Source: Arcobacter cloacae (lineage in GTDB: Bacteria > Campylobacterota > Campylobacteria > Campylobacterales > Arcobacteraceae). Taken from it: a DNA stretch of 64,000 bases. The notes beneath the pieces are model-generated. The model had not been told where the DNA came from and searched no databases. It was given only the letters and a program-made list of their open reading frames with translations. Positions 27,345 to 36,193 of the stretch are shown here, one piece after another; the first letter of the stretch is position 1; every line of letters begins with the position of its first letter. The stretch is from positions 2,294,001 to 2,358,000 of the forward strand of contig NZ_CP053833.1 in assembly GCF_013201935.1 (NCBI RefSeq), written 5' to 3'. Both the position numbers and the translations under genes were made by a program.

Positions 27345-27354
27345 GATTTTCTAA
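27331..27354 (+). terminator. thrC 3' hairpin with the stop codon in the loop
   Basis: TTAGAAAATC (27331-27340) and GATTTTCTAA (27345-27354), perfect 10 bp. The loop ATAA contains the TAA stop of thrC. There is no T run. Confidence 0.5.
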
Positions 27355-27427
27355 TAATTAAATTAACCTTAATCTATTAATCTCTGTGTAAAAATTTCAC
27401 AAAAAATCCTAGAAAAACTATACTTTA

Positions 27428-27468
27428 TGACTAAAGTCAATACATTTTAAGAATTTTCGTAATATAAT
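27428..27468 (+). promoter_or_regulatory. petABC promoter with operator-like palindrome
   Basis: TATAAT at 27463-27468 predicts a start near 27475. TGACT-AA-AGTCA (27428-27439) is a perfect palindrome centred about 41.5 bp upstream of that start, the class II activator position. Read on the minus strand it is TTGAC-N4-GTCAT, similar in layout to Crp/Fnr-family sites. Confidence 0.5.
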
Positions 27469-27503
27469 AGCCCAATTCTAAATTTAAAAAAAGGAAGCCA
27501 AAA

Positions 27504-28004
27504 ATGTCTAAAGAAACAAATAGACGAGATTTTCTTGGTTACTCATTTGCTGCAGTTGCTGCAGTAGGTGGTGCTGCGTCTCTTGTTGGAATGAAACAAG
27601 CTTGGGATCCACTTCCAAGCGTACTTGCTGGTGGATTTACAGAGATTGATTTAACTGCTGTAAAAGCTGGTGAACCAGAAACTTTTACTTGGAGAGGGAA
27701 ACCTATCTTTATACTAAAAAAAACTGCTGAAATGGAAAGTAGCAGTAGAGATTTAGTAATTGGTCAAGATAGATTTACTGTTGCTATTGGGCTTTGTACA
27801 CACCTAGGATGTATTCCTGCATGGAAGAAAGATTCTTGGAAATGTGCATGTCACGGTGGTGAATTTAATGCAAGTGGTAAACAAACTTTTGGACCACCAC
27901 CAAGACCTCTTGATTTACCTCCATTTGAAGTTAAAGGAACAACTATTGTTCTTGGAAACGAAGGTCCTGAATACAAACAAATCGCTGCTGCGATGATGGC
28001 ATAA
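27504..28004 (+). CDS. petA: Ubiquinol-cytochrome c reductase Rieske iron-sulfur subunit
   Basis: 166 residues. A twin-arginine signal (NRRDFLGYSFAAVAAVGG) doubles as membrane anchor. The 2Fe-2S ligands are in CTHLGC and CACHGGEF, followed by GPPPRPLDLPPFEVKG. It takes electrons from quinol in the bc1 complex on the periplasmic side. Box II reads CACHGG rather than the common CPCHGS. First gene of petABC; GGAAG precedes ATG. Confidence 0.96.
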   Translation: MSKETNRRDFLGYSFAAVAAVGGAASLVGMKQAWDPLPSVLAGGFTEIDLTAVKAGEPETFTWRGKPIFILKKTAEMESSSRDLVIGQDRFTVAIGLCTHLGCIPAWKKDSWKCACHGGEFNASGKQTFGPPPRPLDLPPFEVKGTTIVLGNEGPEYKQIAAAMMA

Positions 28005-28014
28005 GGAGTTATTA

Positions 28015-29265
28015 ATGGCAAAATTTGAAAAAGCTAACTCTGTTGGTGAATGGTTAGACCAAAGATTAAATCTAACTACTTTCAACAAAGTTATGATGAC
28101 TGAGTATTGGATTCCAAAAGATATTAACTTCTTATGGGCAATGGGTGTTTTATTAGCTACTACTTTTGGTATTTTAGTAGTTTCTGGAATTTTCTTAATG
28201 ATGTATTACAAACCTGATGTTGCTTTAGCATTTGATTCTGTTAACTACACAATTATGCAAGAAGTTGCTTTTGGTTGGTTATTTAGACACATGCATGGGG
28301 TTGCAGCTTCTGTTGTATTCTTAATCATTTATATTCATATGTTTACAGGTATCTATTATGGTTCTTATAAACAAGGTAGAGAAATGATTTGGATTTCAGG
28401 TATGTTATTATTTATGACATTCTCTGCTGCTGGATTCTCTGGTTATATGTTACCATGGGGACAAATGTCTTACTGGGCTGCAATGGTTATTACAAACTTA
28501 TTTGGTGGAGTACCTGTTATTGGTGATGCACTTGTTGTTTGGATTAGAGGAGACTTTAACGTTGCTGATGCTACATTAACAAGATTCTTTATGTTACACG
28601 TATTCTTATTACCAATTGTTATAATGGGATTAATTGGATTACACTTCTATACATTAAGAATTCCTCACGTAAATAACCAATCTTCTGATGATATTGATTT
28701 TGATGCTGAAGCTGAGAAATATTTAAGTGGAAACAAAAAAGAGTCAAAAGTTATTCCTTTCTGGCCTGTATTTATCTCTAAAGATTTAGCAGTACTTGGT
28801 GTGTTCTTAATTTTCTACTTCTATTTAGTATTCTTCCATTATAACTTTGCTATGGATCCAGTTAACTTTGATCCAGCAGACCCAATGGTAACACCTGCTC
28901 ATATCTATCCTGAGTGGTATTTCTTATGGTCGTATGAAGTATTAAGAGGATTCTTCTTTGATATTGCTGGAGTTAGTGCATTTGATATTGGATTAATCGC
29001 ATTTGCATTTGCAAATGGTATTTTCTTAGTATTACCATGGCTAGATAGAGATCCAAAAATTTTACCAGCACACAAAAGACCTGCGTTCTTTATTTGGTTC
29101 TGGATTTTAATGATAGATTTAATTGTATTAACAGTTTATGGAAAACTTCCTCCAACAGGAACAAATGCATGGGTTGGATTCTTCTCAGCTGTTGCGTTTA
29201 TTTTATTATTCGTAATACTTCCAATTGTTACGAAAATTGATGCTAAAAGAAGGGGATCACTATGA
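28015..29265 (+). CDS. petB: Cytochrome b subunit of the bc1 complex
   Basis: 416 residues, full-length fused b type with eight predicted membrane segments. Heme-ligand histidines are in FRHMHGVAASVVFLIIYIH and in MLHVFLLP plus GLHFYTLRIPHV. The Qo motif PEWY is in YPEWYFLWSYEVLRG. It oxidises and reduces menaquinone/ubiquinone across the inner membrane. It lies 10 bases after petA and overlaps petC by 4 bases. Confidence 0.97.
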   Translation: MAKFEKANSVGEWLDQRLNLTTFNKVMMTEYWIPKDINFLWAMGVLLATTFGILVVSGIFLMMYYKPDVALAFDSVNYTIMQEVAFGWLFRHMHGVAASVVFLIIYIHMFTGIYYGSYKQGREMIWISGMLLFMTFSAAGFSGYMLPWGQMSYWAAMVITNLFGGVPVIGDALVVWIRGDFNVADATLTRFFMLHVFLLPIVIMGLIGLHFYTLRIPHVNNQSSDDIDFDAEAEKYLSGNKKESKVIPFWPVFISKDLAVLGVFLIFYFYLVFFHYNFAMDPVNFDPADPMVTPAHIYPEWYFLWSYEVLRGFFFDIAGVSAFDIGLIAFAFANGIFLVLPWLDRDPKILPAHKRPAFFIWFWILMIDLIVLTVYGKLPPTGTNAWVGFFSAVAFILLFVILPIVTKIDAKRRGSL

Positions 29266-30146
29266 GAGAATTAAAAATTTTAGCAGTAGTAGTAGCATTA
29301 ACGCTTATTACTTACTGGGGAGTAGAGCCATTTGCTCACTCACAAATGCATCCTCACGTAGCACCTGCAGATTTTAAATTTAATGATGTTCAAGAAGATA
29401 TCAAAGATATTAAAGCACTAAAAGGTGATGCTGCAAACGGTGAAGTATTAGTTACAGCAAATTGTACTGCTTGTCACTCAATTGAAGCTAAAGGTTTTCC
29501 ACAATTAATGGATAATGCAAGTGCTGGTGCTGCTTATGGAGTTACTCCTCCTGATTTAAGTACTTCTGGAAAACTTTATAATGAAGATTATTTAGCTGCA
29601 TTTATTAAAAATCCTGCTAAAGCTTCTTTAGTTCAACATAAATTTGAAGATGGTAGAGTTCATCCAATGCCAGCTTATGATTGGATGCAACCACAAGAAA
29701 TAGCTGATATGGTAGCTTTCTTAAAATCAATTGCTCCAAAAGAGATGACTAATAAAGAAGTTTATACTGATGCTTGTCAAAGATGTCATGGTATTAAATA
29801 TGGTGATATGAAAGGTGGTTCTATGGCTGCTTTCACATCAGATGCTGATATCAAAAAATATATGGGTAAATTACCACCTGATTTATCTCAATATATTAGA
29901 AGTAGAGGTGAGTCTTATTTAACAACATTCATAAACAATCCTCAAAAACATCTTGAAGGTACAGCAATGCCTAGAGTTGGATTAACAGAAGAAGCTCAAG
30001 CTCAAGTTGTAACTTATTTACAAGAAGTTGGTGATTCTAAAAAAGCTCAAAGAGAAGAATTAGGTCCTAAATTCTTAATTTATTTTGTGATTTTTGCAAT
30101 CTTTGCTTTCTTATGGAAAGCAAGTAAATGGAGAGATGTTCATTAA
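29262..30146 (+). CDS. petC: Diheme cytochrome c subunit of the bc1 complex
   Basis: 294 residues with an N-terminal hydrophobic segment and a C-terminal membrane anchor (FLIYFVIFAIFAFLW). There are two heme c sites, CTACH near residue 70 and CQRCH near residue 170, with Met-rich loops (HPMPAYDWM, AMPRVG) as axial-ligand candidates. A tandem diheme c replaces the single-heme cytochrome c1 of most bacteria, typical of Campylobacterota. It passes electrons from the Rieske centre to soluble cytochromes. Confidence 0.94.
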   Translation: MRELKILAVVVALTLITYWGVEPFAHSQMHPHVAPADFKFNDVQEDIKDIKALKGDAANGEVLVTANCTACHSIEAKGFPQLMDNASAGAAYGVTPPDLSTSGKLYNEDYLAAFIKNPAKASLVQHKFEDGRVHPMPAYDWMQPQEIADMVAFLKSIAPKEMTNKEVYTDACQRCHGIKYGDMKGGSMAAFTSDADIKKYMGKLPPDLSQYIRSRGESYLTTFINNPQKHLEGTAMPRVGLTEEAQAQVVTYLQEVGDSKKAQREELGPKFLIYFVIFAIFAFLWKASKWRDVH

Positions 30147-30156
30147 GAACATCTCT
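30132..30156 (+). terminator. petC 3' hairpin with the stop codon in the loop
   Basis: AGAGATGTTC (30132-30141) and GAACATCTCT (30147-30156), perfect 10 bp. The loop ATTAA contains the TAA stop of petC. It is followed by TTATAAATAATAGGAGAG, the ribosome site of the next gene. It may attenuate rather than end transcription. Confidence 0.5.
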
Positions 30157-30177
30157 TTATAAATAATAGGAGAGAAA

Positions 30178-30573
30178 ATGAAATTAGTTAAAATTTTAGT
30201 AGCATCAGCTTTATTAGTTGTAGCTGCAAACGCAAATGATGTTATGCAAAAATCTATGTCAATTATGGAAAAAGGTATGACTCAAATCCAACAAGGTTTT
30301 TTAAACAATAATCTTCAATTAATTAAAGATGGTGCAAAACTTGTGAAAGAAGGGAATGAGCTATTTTCTGATAAAAAAGTAATTGCTTCATATTTACCTG
30401 AAAATAAAAAACATATGGCAAATGTGGCTGAAAATGCTTCAAAAAGAATTGCTTTAGATATTAATGTTTTAGAATTAAATTTAGATGACAAAGCATTTGT
30501 AAATGCTGCAAATGCATATTCTGATATGTTAAATGCATGTTCTAGCTGTCACTCTATAGTTAGAAATTGGTAA
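30178..30573 (+). CDS. Small periplasmic cytochrome c with C-terminal heme site (class II-like)
   Basis: 131 residues. A Sec signal peptide ends near ANAND. The mature part is helical, and the only heme motif, CSSCH, lies seven residues from the C-terminus, as in class II cytochromes (c' / c556). No Met-rich loop is evident. It follows petABC closely and ends at a good terminator, so it may serve as an electron carrier for the bc1 complex or bind a gas ligand. The role is inferred from context. Confidence 0.75.
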   Translation: MKLVKILVASALLVVAANANDVMQKSMSIMEKGMTQIQQGFLNNNLQLIKDGAKLVKEGNELFSDKKVIASYLPENKKHMANVAENASKRIALDINVLELNLDDKAFVNAANAYSDMLNACSSCHSIVRNW

Positions 30574-30580
30574 AAATTTG

Positions 30581-30612
30581 AAAGAAGATAAATCAAATTT
30601 ATCTTCTTTTTT
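30581..30612. terminator. Bidirectional terminator between cytochrome and rsmE
   Basis: AAAGAAGATAAAT (30581-30593) and ATTTATCTTCTTT (30597-30609), perfect 13 bp with a CAA loop, then further T. It lies between convergent genes. Confidence 0.8.
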
Positions 30613-31282
30613 ATAAAATAATTTTAGAACAAACTGCTAAAACAGCTGTTTCAGAACGAAGTATCAAATTAGAATCAAATCCCACAATAAAATCTTTATC
30701 AAAGTTTTCTCTTTCATTGTTTGAAAAGCCACCTTCACAACCAATTACTATAGTTTTAATTTCATCTTTTTTTTCATCAATTAAAGTTGTAGAGAAATCT
30801 AAAAAATAAACATTTTGATTTTTAGAAATAAATTCATTTAAATTTTTGTAAATATCAAGTTTTATAATATCCGAACGTCCACATTGACATGAAGAATTAA
30901 TTAAAATTTTTTCAAGTTTCTCAATATTTATTTTAAAATTCTTTTGTGAATAATCACTATAAATAAAACTTATTCTATCAACTCCCATTTCATTCAAAGA
31001 AGCTATGTATTTTTCAACTGTTTTAGGATCAATTACACACCAGCCAATATGAAGTGTTTTATTATTAATAAGTATTTTCTTTTCACTATTTAAAAGATTC
31101 AAAATTGCTTTTTTCTTATCTATTAGAACAATTTTATATAAATATAAATTCTCATCTTTTAAATTTCTAAAATATATCTCATCATCAATTTTATGACGTC
31201 TTGCTTTTATTAAATAGTTATAAACTTCATCTTTTATCTCAAGAATATTTTCACCACAAAATTCATCATAAGTAAATTGCAT
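30611..31282 (-). CDS. rsmE: 16S rRNA (uracil1498-N3)-methyltransferase RsmE
   Basis: 223 residues, SPOUT family. An N-terminal PUA-like part (VYNYLIKARRHKIDDEIYF) is followed by the knotted SAM-binding domain with VIGCEGGFSNNERENF and LRSETAVLAVCSKI, the hallmark C-terminal motifs. It methylates U1498 in the decoding centre. Its ATG overlaps the stop of the upstream membrane-protein gene by one base (TAATG), so the two are translationally coupled. Confidence 0.93.
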   Translation of the reverse strand: MQFTYDEFCGENILEIKDEVYNYLIKARRHKIDDEIYFRNLKDENLYLYKIVLIDKKKAILNLLNSEKKILINNKTLHIGWCVIDPKTVEKYIASLNEMGVDRISFIYSDYSQKNFKINIEKLEKILINSSCQCGRSDIIKLDIYKNLNEFISKNQNVYFLDFSTTLIDEKKDEIKTIVIGCEGGFSNNERENFDKDFIVGFDSNLILRSETAVLAVCSKIIL

Positions 31283-31686
31283 TAAAATACCTTACTTATT
31301 ATATAAACTGAAACTAATACCATAATCTCAATTGTATAAATTTTTCTAGCATAAATAAAAAAATCATTTTGTAATTCAATTTGATCGCTTTTAATTACTC
31401 TCATCTTTTTATATCTTTTTATTTCTATTACTAATAAAAATATTGAAGCAGGAATCATTAAAGCTATTGTAAAACTAAAAACCTGTGCATAAAATGCAAC
31501 AATTGTTCCTGTATAAATAACTATCGCATTTGTTAAATGATACAAAGGTGTCATAAATCTCAATCTTTTTGCTAGAACTATAAAATTTTTTACCTTCATA
31601 ACTGAATATAAATTAAATAACATGATTGCTAAGAAAAAATATATTGTATATACATGTGTTTGAACTGCACTTTGCATTAATTCCAT
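31282..31686 (-). CDS. Four-helix integral membrane protein of unknown function
   Basis: 134 residues. Four hydrophobic segments are seen at about 14-32, 52-68, 70-88 and 112-132, separated by basic loops (KRYKKMRVIKSD), so both ends are probably on the same side. No motif that I recognise. Coupled to rsmE by a one-base overlap and divergent from moeA. Confidence 0.8.
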   Translation of the reverse strand: MELMQSAVQTHVYTIYFFLAIMLFNLYSVMKVKNFIVLAKRLRFMTPLYHLTNAIVIYTGTIVAFYAQVFSFTIALMIPASIFLLVIEIKRYKKMRVIKSDQIELQNDFFIYARKIYTIEIMVLVSVYIISKVF

Positions 31687-31766
31687 ACTTGTTTATCTCA
31701 CTTTTAAAAATTTTTGGTATTATATCTAACTTGTCATAAGTTTTTAATTTTTGAAAAAGGTGTAAT

Positions 31767-32990
31767 ATGGCTACTACAATGCAAAATACATTAGATATTC
31801 TATATGGTTTAAATCTAAAAATTAATTATGAAATTTTACCTATTGAAAACTCTTTAGATAGAATTTGTGCACAAGATATTTATGCAAACAGTTTTTTACC
31901 AAAATTTAACAACTCTGCAATGGATGGATATGCTTTAATTTACGAAGATAAAGATAATGAATTAGAAGTAATAGATACTATTTTAGCAGGTGATAACAAT
32001 AATAAATTATTAGAAAAAAATTCTTGTATTAAAATCATGACAGGTGCTAAAATACCAGATAATGCAACGGCTATTATTCCTAAAGAAGAGATTATAGAGC
32101 TAAATGACAATAAAATAAAAATATTAAAAAATATTAAAAAATTTCAACATATTAGATACATTGGTGAAGATATAAAAAAAGATGAAATTATTATTAAAAA
32201 AGGTGAAATTATTAACTTTTCAGGAATCACCCTACTTTCAAGTCAAGGAATTTCACATATTAAAGTTTTCAAAAAACCAAAAGTTACTGTTTTTGCAAGT
32301 GGTGAAGAGTTAAAGCTTCATTACGAAAAAATTGAATCTTTTCAAATTTATAATTCAAATACTCCAACATTTGTTGCAAGAGCAAAAGAGTTAGGTTGTC
32401 AAGTAAATTTTATTGGTCAAGCACAAGATAATATTGAATCTATAAAAGAATTAATTTTAAACTCTTTAGATGCTGATTTAATAATAACTTCAGGTGGAGT
32501 TTCAGTAGGAGATGCTGATTTTACAAAAGAATCTTTTTTACAACTAAATTTTGAAACAATAATTAATGGTATTGACATAAAACCAGGGAAACCTACAATT
32601 TTTGGTAAAATCAATAATACATTTATTTTAAATTTACCAGGCAATCCACTAGCTGCTTCATTAATTTTTGAGCTATTTGGGAAAATTATTATTCAAAAAT
32701 TATTAGGTTCAACAAATTTTTACCATAACTTTATTTATGGAAAATTAAAAGAAGATTTCACTACAAAAAAAGGTAAAACAACTATAATTCCAGGTTTTTT
32801 TGATGGAGAATATTTTGTAATATCAAAAAAAAGATCTGCAGGTATGGTTTCAACTTTAAGTTCATGTAATTCTATGCTTGTGTTAAATAGTGATGTTGAA
32901 AATTTAAAAAAAGATAATTTAGTAAAAATCTTACCTATTGATTGGAAATTTTTTACAGATATAAAAAAGGATTTTTTAACAAATGAATAA
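31767..32990 (+). CDS. moeA: Molybdopterin molybdenumtransferase MoeA
   Basis: 407 residues. It inserts molybdate into adenylylated molybdopterin. Motifs: NSAMDGYA, IMTGAKIPDNA, the MoCF/MPT-binding region with ITSGGVSVGDADFT and GIDIKPGKPTIFG, and NLPGNPLAA, then the C-terminal beta domain. AAGGTG precedes the ATG. The gene overlaps queC by 8 bases, so the queuosine genes ride on the same transcript although the pathways differ. Confidence 0.95.
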   Translation: MATTMQNTLDILYGLNLKINYEILPIENSLDRICAQDIYANSFLPKFNNSAMDGYALIYEDKDNELEVIDTILAGDNNNKLLEKNSCIKIMTGAKIPDNATAIIPKEEIIELNDNKIKILKNIKKFQHIRYIGEDIKKDEIIIKKGEIINFSGITLLSSQGISHIKVFKKPKVTVFASGEELKLHYEKIESFQIYNSNTPTFVARAKELGCQVNFIGQAQDNIESIKELILNSLDADLIITSGGVSVGDADFTKESFLQLNFETIINGIDIKPGKPTIFGKINNTFILNLPGNPLAASLIFELFGKIIIQKLLGSTNFYHNFIYGKLKEDFTTKKGKTTIIPGFFDGEYFVISKKRSAGMVSTLSSCNSMLVLNSDVENLKKDNLVKILPIDWKFFTDIKKDFLTNE

Positions 32991-33654
32991 AAAAGCAATA
33001 TGTATTTTAAGTGGAGGAATGGATTCTACTCTTGCTTCATATATAGCAAAAAATGATGGTTATGAAATAATTGCTGTTCATTTTAATTATGGACAAAGAA
33101 CACAAAATAGAGAATTAAAAGCATTTAGAGATATTTGTGATGATTTAAAAATTTTAGAAAAATATGAAATTGATATACCATTTTTCACACAAATTGGAGC
33201 TAGTGCATTAACAGATAAAAATATAGATGTTCCAACAAATGGTATTGAAACAGGTGTTCCAATAACTTATGTACCATTTAGAAATGGAATTTTTCTATCA
33301 ATTACAGCTGCAATTGCTGAAAAAGAAGGAGCAACAGCTATGTATATTGGTGTTGTTCAAGAAGATAGTTCAGGATATCCTGACTGTACTGATGATTTTA
33401 TTGAGAAAATGAAAAAAGCTATAAATCAAGGAACAAAAGAAGATACTCATATTGATATTGTTACTCCACTAGTGCACCTAAGTAAAGCACAAATTGTTGA
33501 AGAAGCTATTAGATTGAATGTTCCTCTTGAGCATACTTGGTCTTGTTATAAAGAAGAAGAGTTTGCTTGTGGAGTTTGTGACTCTTGTAGATTAAGATTA
33601 AATGGATTTAAAGTTGCAAATCAAGTTGATCCAATTCCTTATAAAGGCTTATAA
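32983..33654 (+). CDS. queC: 7-cyano-7-deazaguanine synthase QueC
   Basis: 223 residues. ATP-dependent conversion of 7-carboxy-7-deazaguanine to preQ0. PP-loop ILSGGMDSTLA near the N-terminus, NYGQRTQNRE, and the zinc site in TWSCYKEEEFACGVCDSCRLR (Cys four times, given here once). It overlaps moeA upstream and queD downstream (TAATG). Confidence 0.96.
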   Translation: MNKKAICILSGGMDSTLASYIAKNDGYEIIAVHFNYGQRTQNRELKAFRDICDDLKILEKYEIDIPFFTQIGASALTDKNIDVPTNGIETGVPITYVPFRNGIFLSITAAIAEKEGATAMYIGVVQEDSSGYPDCTDDFIEKMKKAINQGTKEDTHIDIVTPLVHLSKAQIVEEAIRLNVPLEHTWSCYKEEEFACGVCDSCRLRLNGFKVANQVDPIPYKGL

Positions 33655-34187
33655 TGCATTGGAAAATATCAAAAGAGTTTGAATTTTGTTATGGGCATAG
33701 AGTGTGGTCTCAGACTTTAAATACTGAATTTTCTTTGGATGGTTGTTTGAAATGTAGGCATTTACACGGTCATCAAGGAAAAATTTTAGTTTATCTAGAA
33801 GCTTCTGAGTTAAAAGATGGAATGGTAACAGATTTTAAACATCTAAATTGGTTTAAACAATTTATTGATGATGTACTTGACCATAAATTCATTTTAGATA
33901 TTAATGACCCACTGTTTGATACATTACTTCCAAATGTTAAGAAAAATGAATTAATTAAATTTGACGAAAACTACTATTTAGTAGATTTAACAAAATTCAA
34001 AGATGATGAAATTCATATTAAAGAGCTTTATGAAGGTTATGTTTTAGTTGATTTTGTTCCAACAAGTGAAAATTTATCAGCTTGGTTTTTAAGAATTGTT
34101 CAAAAGAAAATGGATAAATTAAATATAAAAGTTTCTCATATAGAATTTTTAGAGACTCCAAAAAGTAAAAGTACGTTTTATGCTTGA
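33654..34187 (+). CDS. queD: 6-carboxy-5,6,7,8-tetrahydropterin synthase QueD
   Basis: 177 residues, longer than the usual 120-140. Zinc histidines are in FCYGHRVW and RHLHGHQGKI. The catalytic Cys is probably in GCLKCRHLHGH, and MVTDFKHL plus LDHKFILD are family motifs. An insertion after the LDHKFILD region (LPNVKKNELIKFDEN) accounts for the extra length. It makes the QueE substrate from dihydroneopterin triphosphate. It overlaps queE by 8 bases. Confidence 0.93.
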   Translation: MHWKISKEFEFCYGHRVWSQTLNTEFSLDGCLKCRHLHGHQGKILVYLEASELKDGMVTDFKHLNWFKQFIDDVLDHKFILDINDPLFDTLLPNVKKNELIKFDENYYLVDLTKFKDDEIHIKELYEGYVLVDFVPTSENLSAWFLRIVQKKMDKLNIKVSHIEFLETPKSKSTFYA

Positions 34188-34944
34188 AATAAATGAGATT
34201 TTTGGACCAACTATTCAAGGAGAAGGTAAGCTTGTAGGTACTCCTTCAATTTTTATAAGATTTGGGAAATGTAATTTTAGCTGTGTTGGATTTGCAGTAG
34301 AATATGAAACTCCAAGTGGAATAAAAAAATGTGCTTGTGATTCATATTATGCTGTTGATACAGAGTTCAAAGATACATGGACAAAATATAAAAGTTATGA
34401 AGAAATTGTAAATGAAGTTAATAAACTAATGAATTTATTTCCATACAATTATAAAATTGATATAGTAATCACAGGTGGAGAACCTCTTTTATATTGGAAT
34501 AAAAAAGAGTTCCAGAAACTATTAGAGCATTATATAAATGATGGACATAATGTTACAATTGAAACAAATGCATCACTTAATCTAAATTTTGAATATGAAT
34601 ATCAAAAAAAACTTCTTTTTTCAATGAGTGTTAAACTTAGTAATTCATTAGAACCCATAAAAAAAAGAGTTAATAAAGAGACTTTGACAAAAATATTGTC
34701 AAACACCAAAGACTCTTATTTAAAATTTGTAATAGGAAAAGATTTTTTAACTCAAGCTAAAAAAGAGATTATGGAAATAATAAATAATATTCCAAAATGT
34801 GAAGTCTACTTAATGCCACTTGGAGATACAGCAGAAGAGATTAATAAAAATTGTGAAGAAGTTATAAATATGGCTATACAAAATGGATTTAAATATTGTG
34901 ATAGATTACATATTAGAGTTTGGGATAATAAAAGAGGCGTTTAG
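34180..34944 (+). CDS. queE: 7-carboxy-7-deazaguanine synthase QueE (radical SAM)
   Basis: 254 residues. N-terminal IFGPTIQGEGKLVGTPSIFI substrate motif, 4Fe-4S cysteines at C31, C35 and C53 (spacing CX3C then 17 residues, with an extra Cys51 adjacent), and VITGGEPLLYW for SAM binding. The CX3CX2C of classical radical SAM enzymes is opened by an insertion, as in several Campylobacterota QueE. It ends the moeA-queC-queD-queE run. No queF is seen nearby. Confidence 0.93.
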   Translation: MLEINEIFGPTIQGEGKLVGTPSIFIRFGKCNFSCVGFAVEYETPSGIKKCACDSYYAVDTEFKDTWTKYKSYEEIVNEVNKLMNLFPYNYKIDIVITGGEPLLYWNKKEFQKLLEHYINDGHNVTIETNASLNLNFEYEYQKKLLFSMSVKLSNSLEPIKKRVNKETLTKILSNTKDSYLKFVIGKDFLTQAKKEIMEIINNIPKCEVYLMPLGDTAEEINKNCEEVINMAIQNGFKYCDRLHIRVWDNKRGV

Positions 34945-35013
34945 CTTTCAAATGCTTTTATTATAAAAGTGTTGATATAATATAAAATTAATGTAAAAAA
35001 TTAAAGGATTAAA

Positions 35014-35757
35014 ATGAAATTTTCAGGTTCTAATGTATTAGTTACAGGTGCAAGTAGAGGAATCGGTGAGCAAATCGCAAAAACTCTTGCAAGTTTTGGA
35101 CTAAAAGTTTGGATAAATTACAGAAGTGGTGCACAAGCAGCTGAAGCAATAAAAGAAGAGATAGAAAAAGCTGGAGGGAAAGCTGCGATAATTAAAGCTG
35201 ATGTTACTAATGAAGAAGAGTTTACAAATGCAATCAAAACTATCATTGATGCAGATGGAGAACTATCATATTTAGTAAATAATGCTGGAATTACAAAAGA
35301 TAAATTAGCTCTAAGAATGAGTGTAAATGATTTTACTGATGTAATAAATGCAAACTTAACTTCTACATTTATTGGTTGTAAAGAAGCACTAAAAGTAATG
35401 GGTAAAAAAAGATTTGGTTCAGTTGTTAATATCTCTTCAATTGTTGGAGAAATGGGAAATCCTGGACAAACAAATTACTCAGCTTCAAAGGGTGGAGTAA
35501 ATGCTATGACAAAATCTTTTGCAAAAGAAGCAGCTTCAAGAGGTATAAGATATAACGCAGTAACTCCTGGTTTTATTCAAACAGATATGACTGATGAATT
35601 AAAAGAGGAAGTAAAAGCTGAATATGAAAAAAATATTCCTCTTTCAAGATTTGGTAAACCAAGTGAAATTGCCGATGCAGTTGCATTTTTATTAAGTGAT
35701 CATTCATCTTATATCACAGGTGAAATATTAAAAGTTAATGGTGGATTATACGTTTAA
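35014..35757 (+). CDS. fabG: 3-oxoacyl-ACP reductase FabG
   Basis: 247 residues. NADPH-dependent short-chain dehydrogenase: TGASRGIGEQIA cofactor loop, NNAGIT, catalytic Ser in NISSIVG, YSASK with Tyr and Lys, and VTPGFIQTDMT. It reduces the keto group in fatty-acid elongation. First of a fabG-acpP-fabF-accA set, with its own 3' hairpin and a fresh promoter before acpP. Confidence 0.95.
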   Translation: MKFSGSNVLVTGASRGIGEQIAKTLASFGLKVWINYRSGAQAAEAIKEEIEKAGGKAAIIKADVTNEEEFTNAIKTIIDADGELSYLVNNAGITKDKLALRMSVNDFTDVINANLTSTFIGCKEALKVMGKKRFGSVVNISSIVGEMGNPGQTNYSASKGGVNAMTKSFAKEAASRGIRYNAVTPGFIQTDMTDELKEEVKAEYEKNIPLSRFGKPSEIADAVAFLLSDHSSYITGEILKVNGGLYV

Positions 35758-35788
35758 TACGTTCTTAAAAAGTTTAACTATATAATTT

Positions 35789-35820
35789 AAAAGAGTTTTT
35801 AAAAACTTTTTTGTTATAAT
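35789..35820 (+). promoter_or_regulatory. fabG terminator hairpin merged with acpP extended -10 promoter
   Basis: AAAAGAGTTT (35789-35798) pairs with AAACTTTTTT (35803-35812), one G-U. Right after it comes TGTTATAAT (35812-35820), an extended -10 box, 31 bases before the acpP ATG. The two elements share a base. Confidence 0.6.
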
Positions 35821-35850
35821 ACAAAGATAATTTTATAAAAGGAAATAAAT

Positions 35851-36081
35851 ATGGCATTATTAGATGATGTAAAAGCAGTAGTTGTAGAGCAATTAGATTG
35901 TGATCCAGCAGAAGTAAAAGAAGATTCAAAGTTCATTGAAGATTTAGGTGCTGACTCATTAGATGTAGTAGAATTAGTTATGGCTTTAGAAGAAAAATTC
36001 GATATCGAAATCCCAGATGAAGATGCAGAAAAAATCTTAACTGTTGCAGATGCTATAAAATACATCGAAAATAACGCGTAA
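35851..36081 (+). CDS. acpP: Acyl carrier protein
   Basis: 76 residues, acidic, four-helix. The phosphopantetheine serine is in [20 protein letters not shown] (about residue 36). It carries growing acyl chains. AAAGGAAA precedes the ATG. It has its own extended -10 promoter and a 3' hairpin, which allows high independent expression within the fab cluster. Confidence 0.98.
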   Translation: MALLDDVKAVVVEQLDCDPAEVKEDSKFIEDLGADSLDVVELVMALEEKFDIEIPDEDAEKILTVADAIKYIENNA

Positions 36082-36093
36082 TTTATACGCTTT

Positions 36094-36118
36094 AAATAGA
36101 AGATTAATTCTTCTATTT
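36094..36118 (+). terminator. acpP 3' hairpin
   Basis: AAATAGAAGA (36094-36103) and TCTTCTATTT (36109-36118), perfect 10 bp, loop TTAAT, 12 bases after the acpP stop. Without a long T run, so partial read-through to fabF is possible. Confidence 0.55.
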
Positions 36119-36193
36119 ATACAATATTTAAACTATTGAGTTTTTTTGTAAAAAGATTGAATAATTCAAATAATTAACATGGAGCATATTTAA

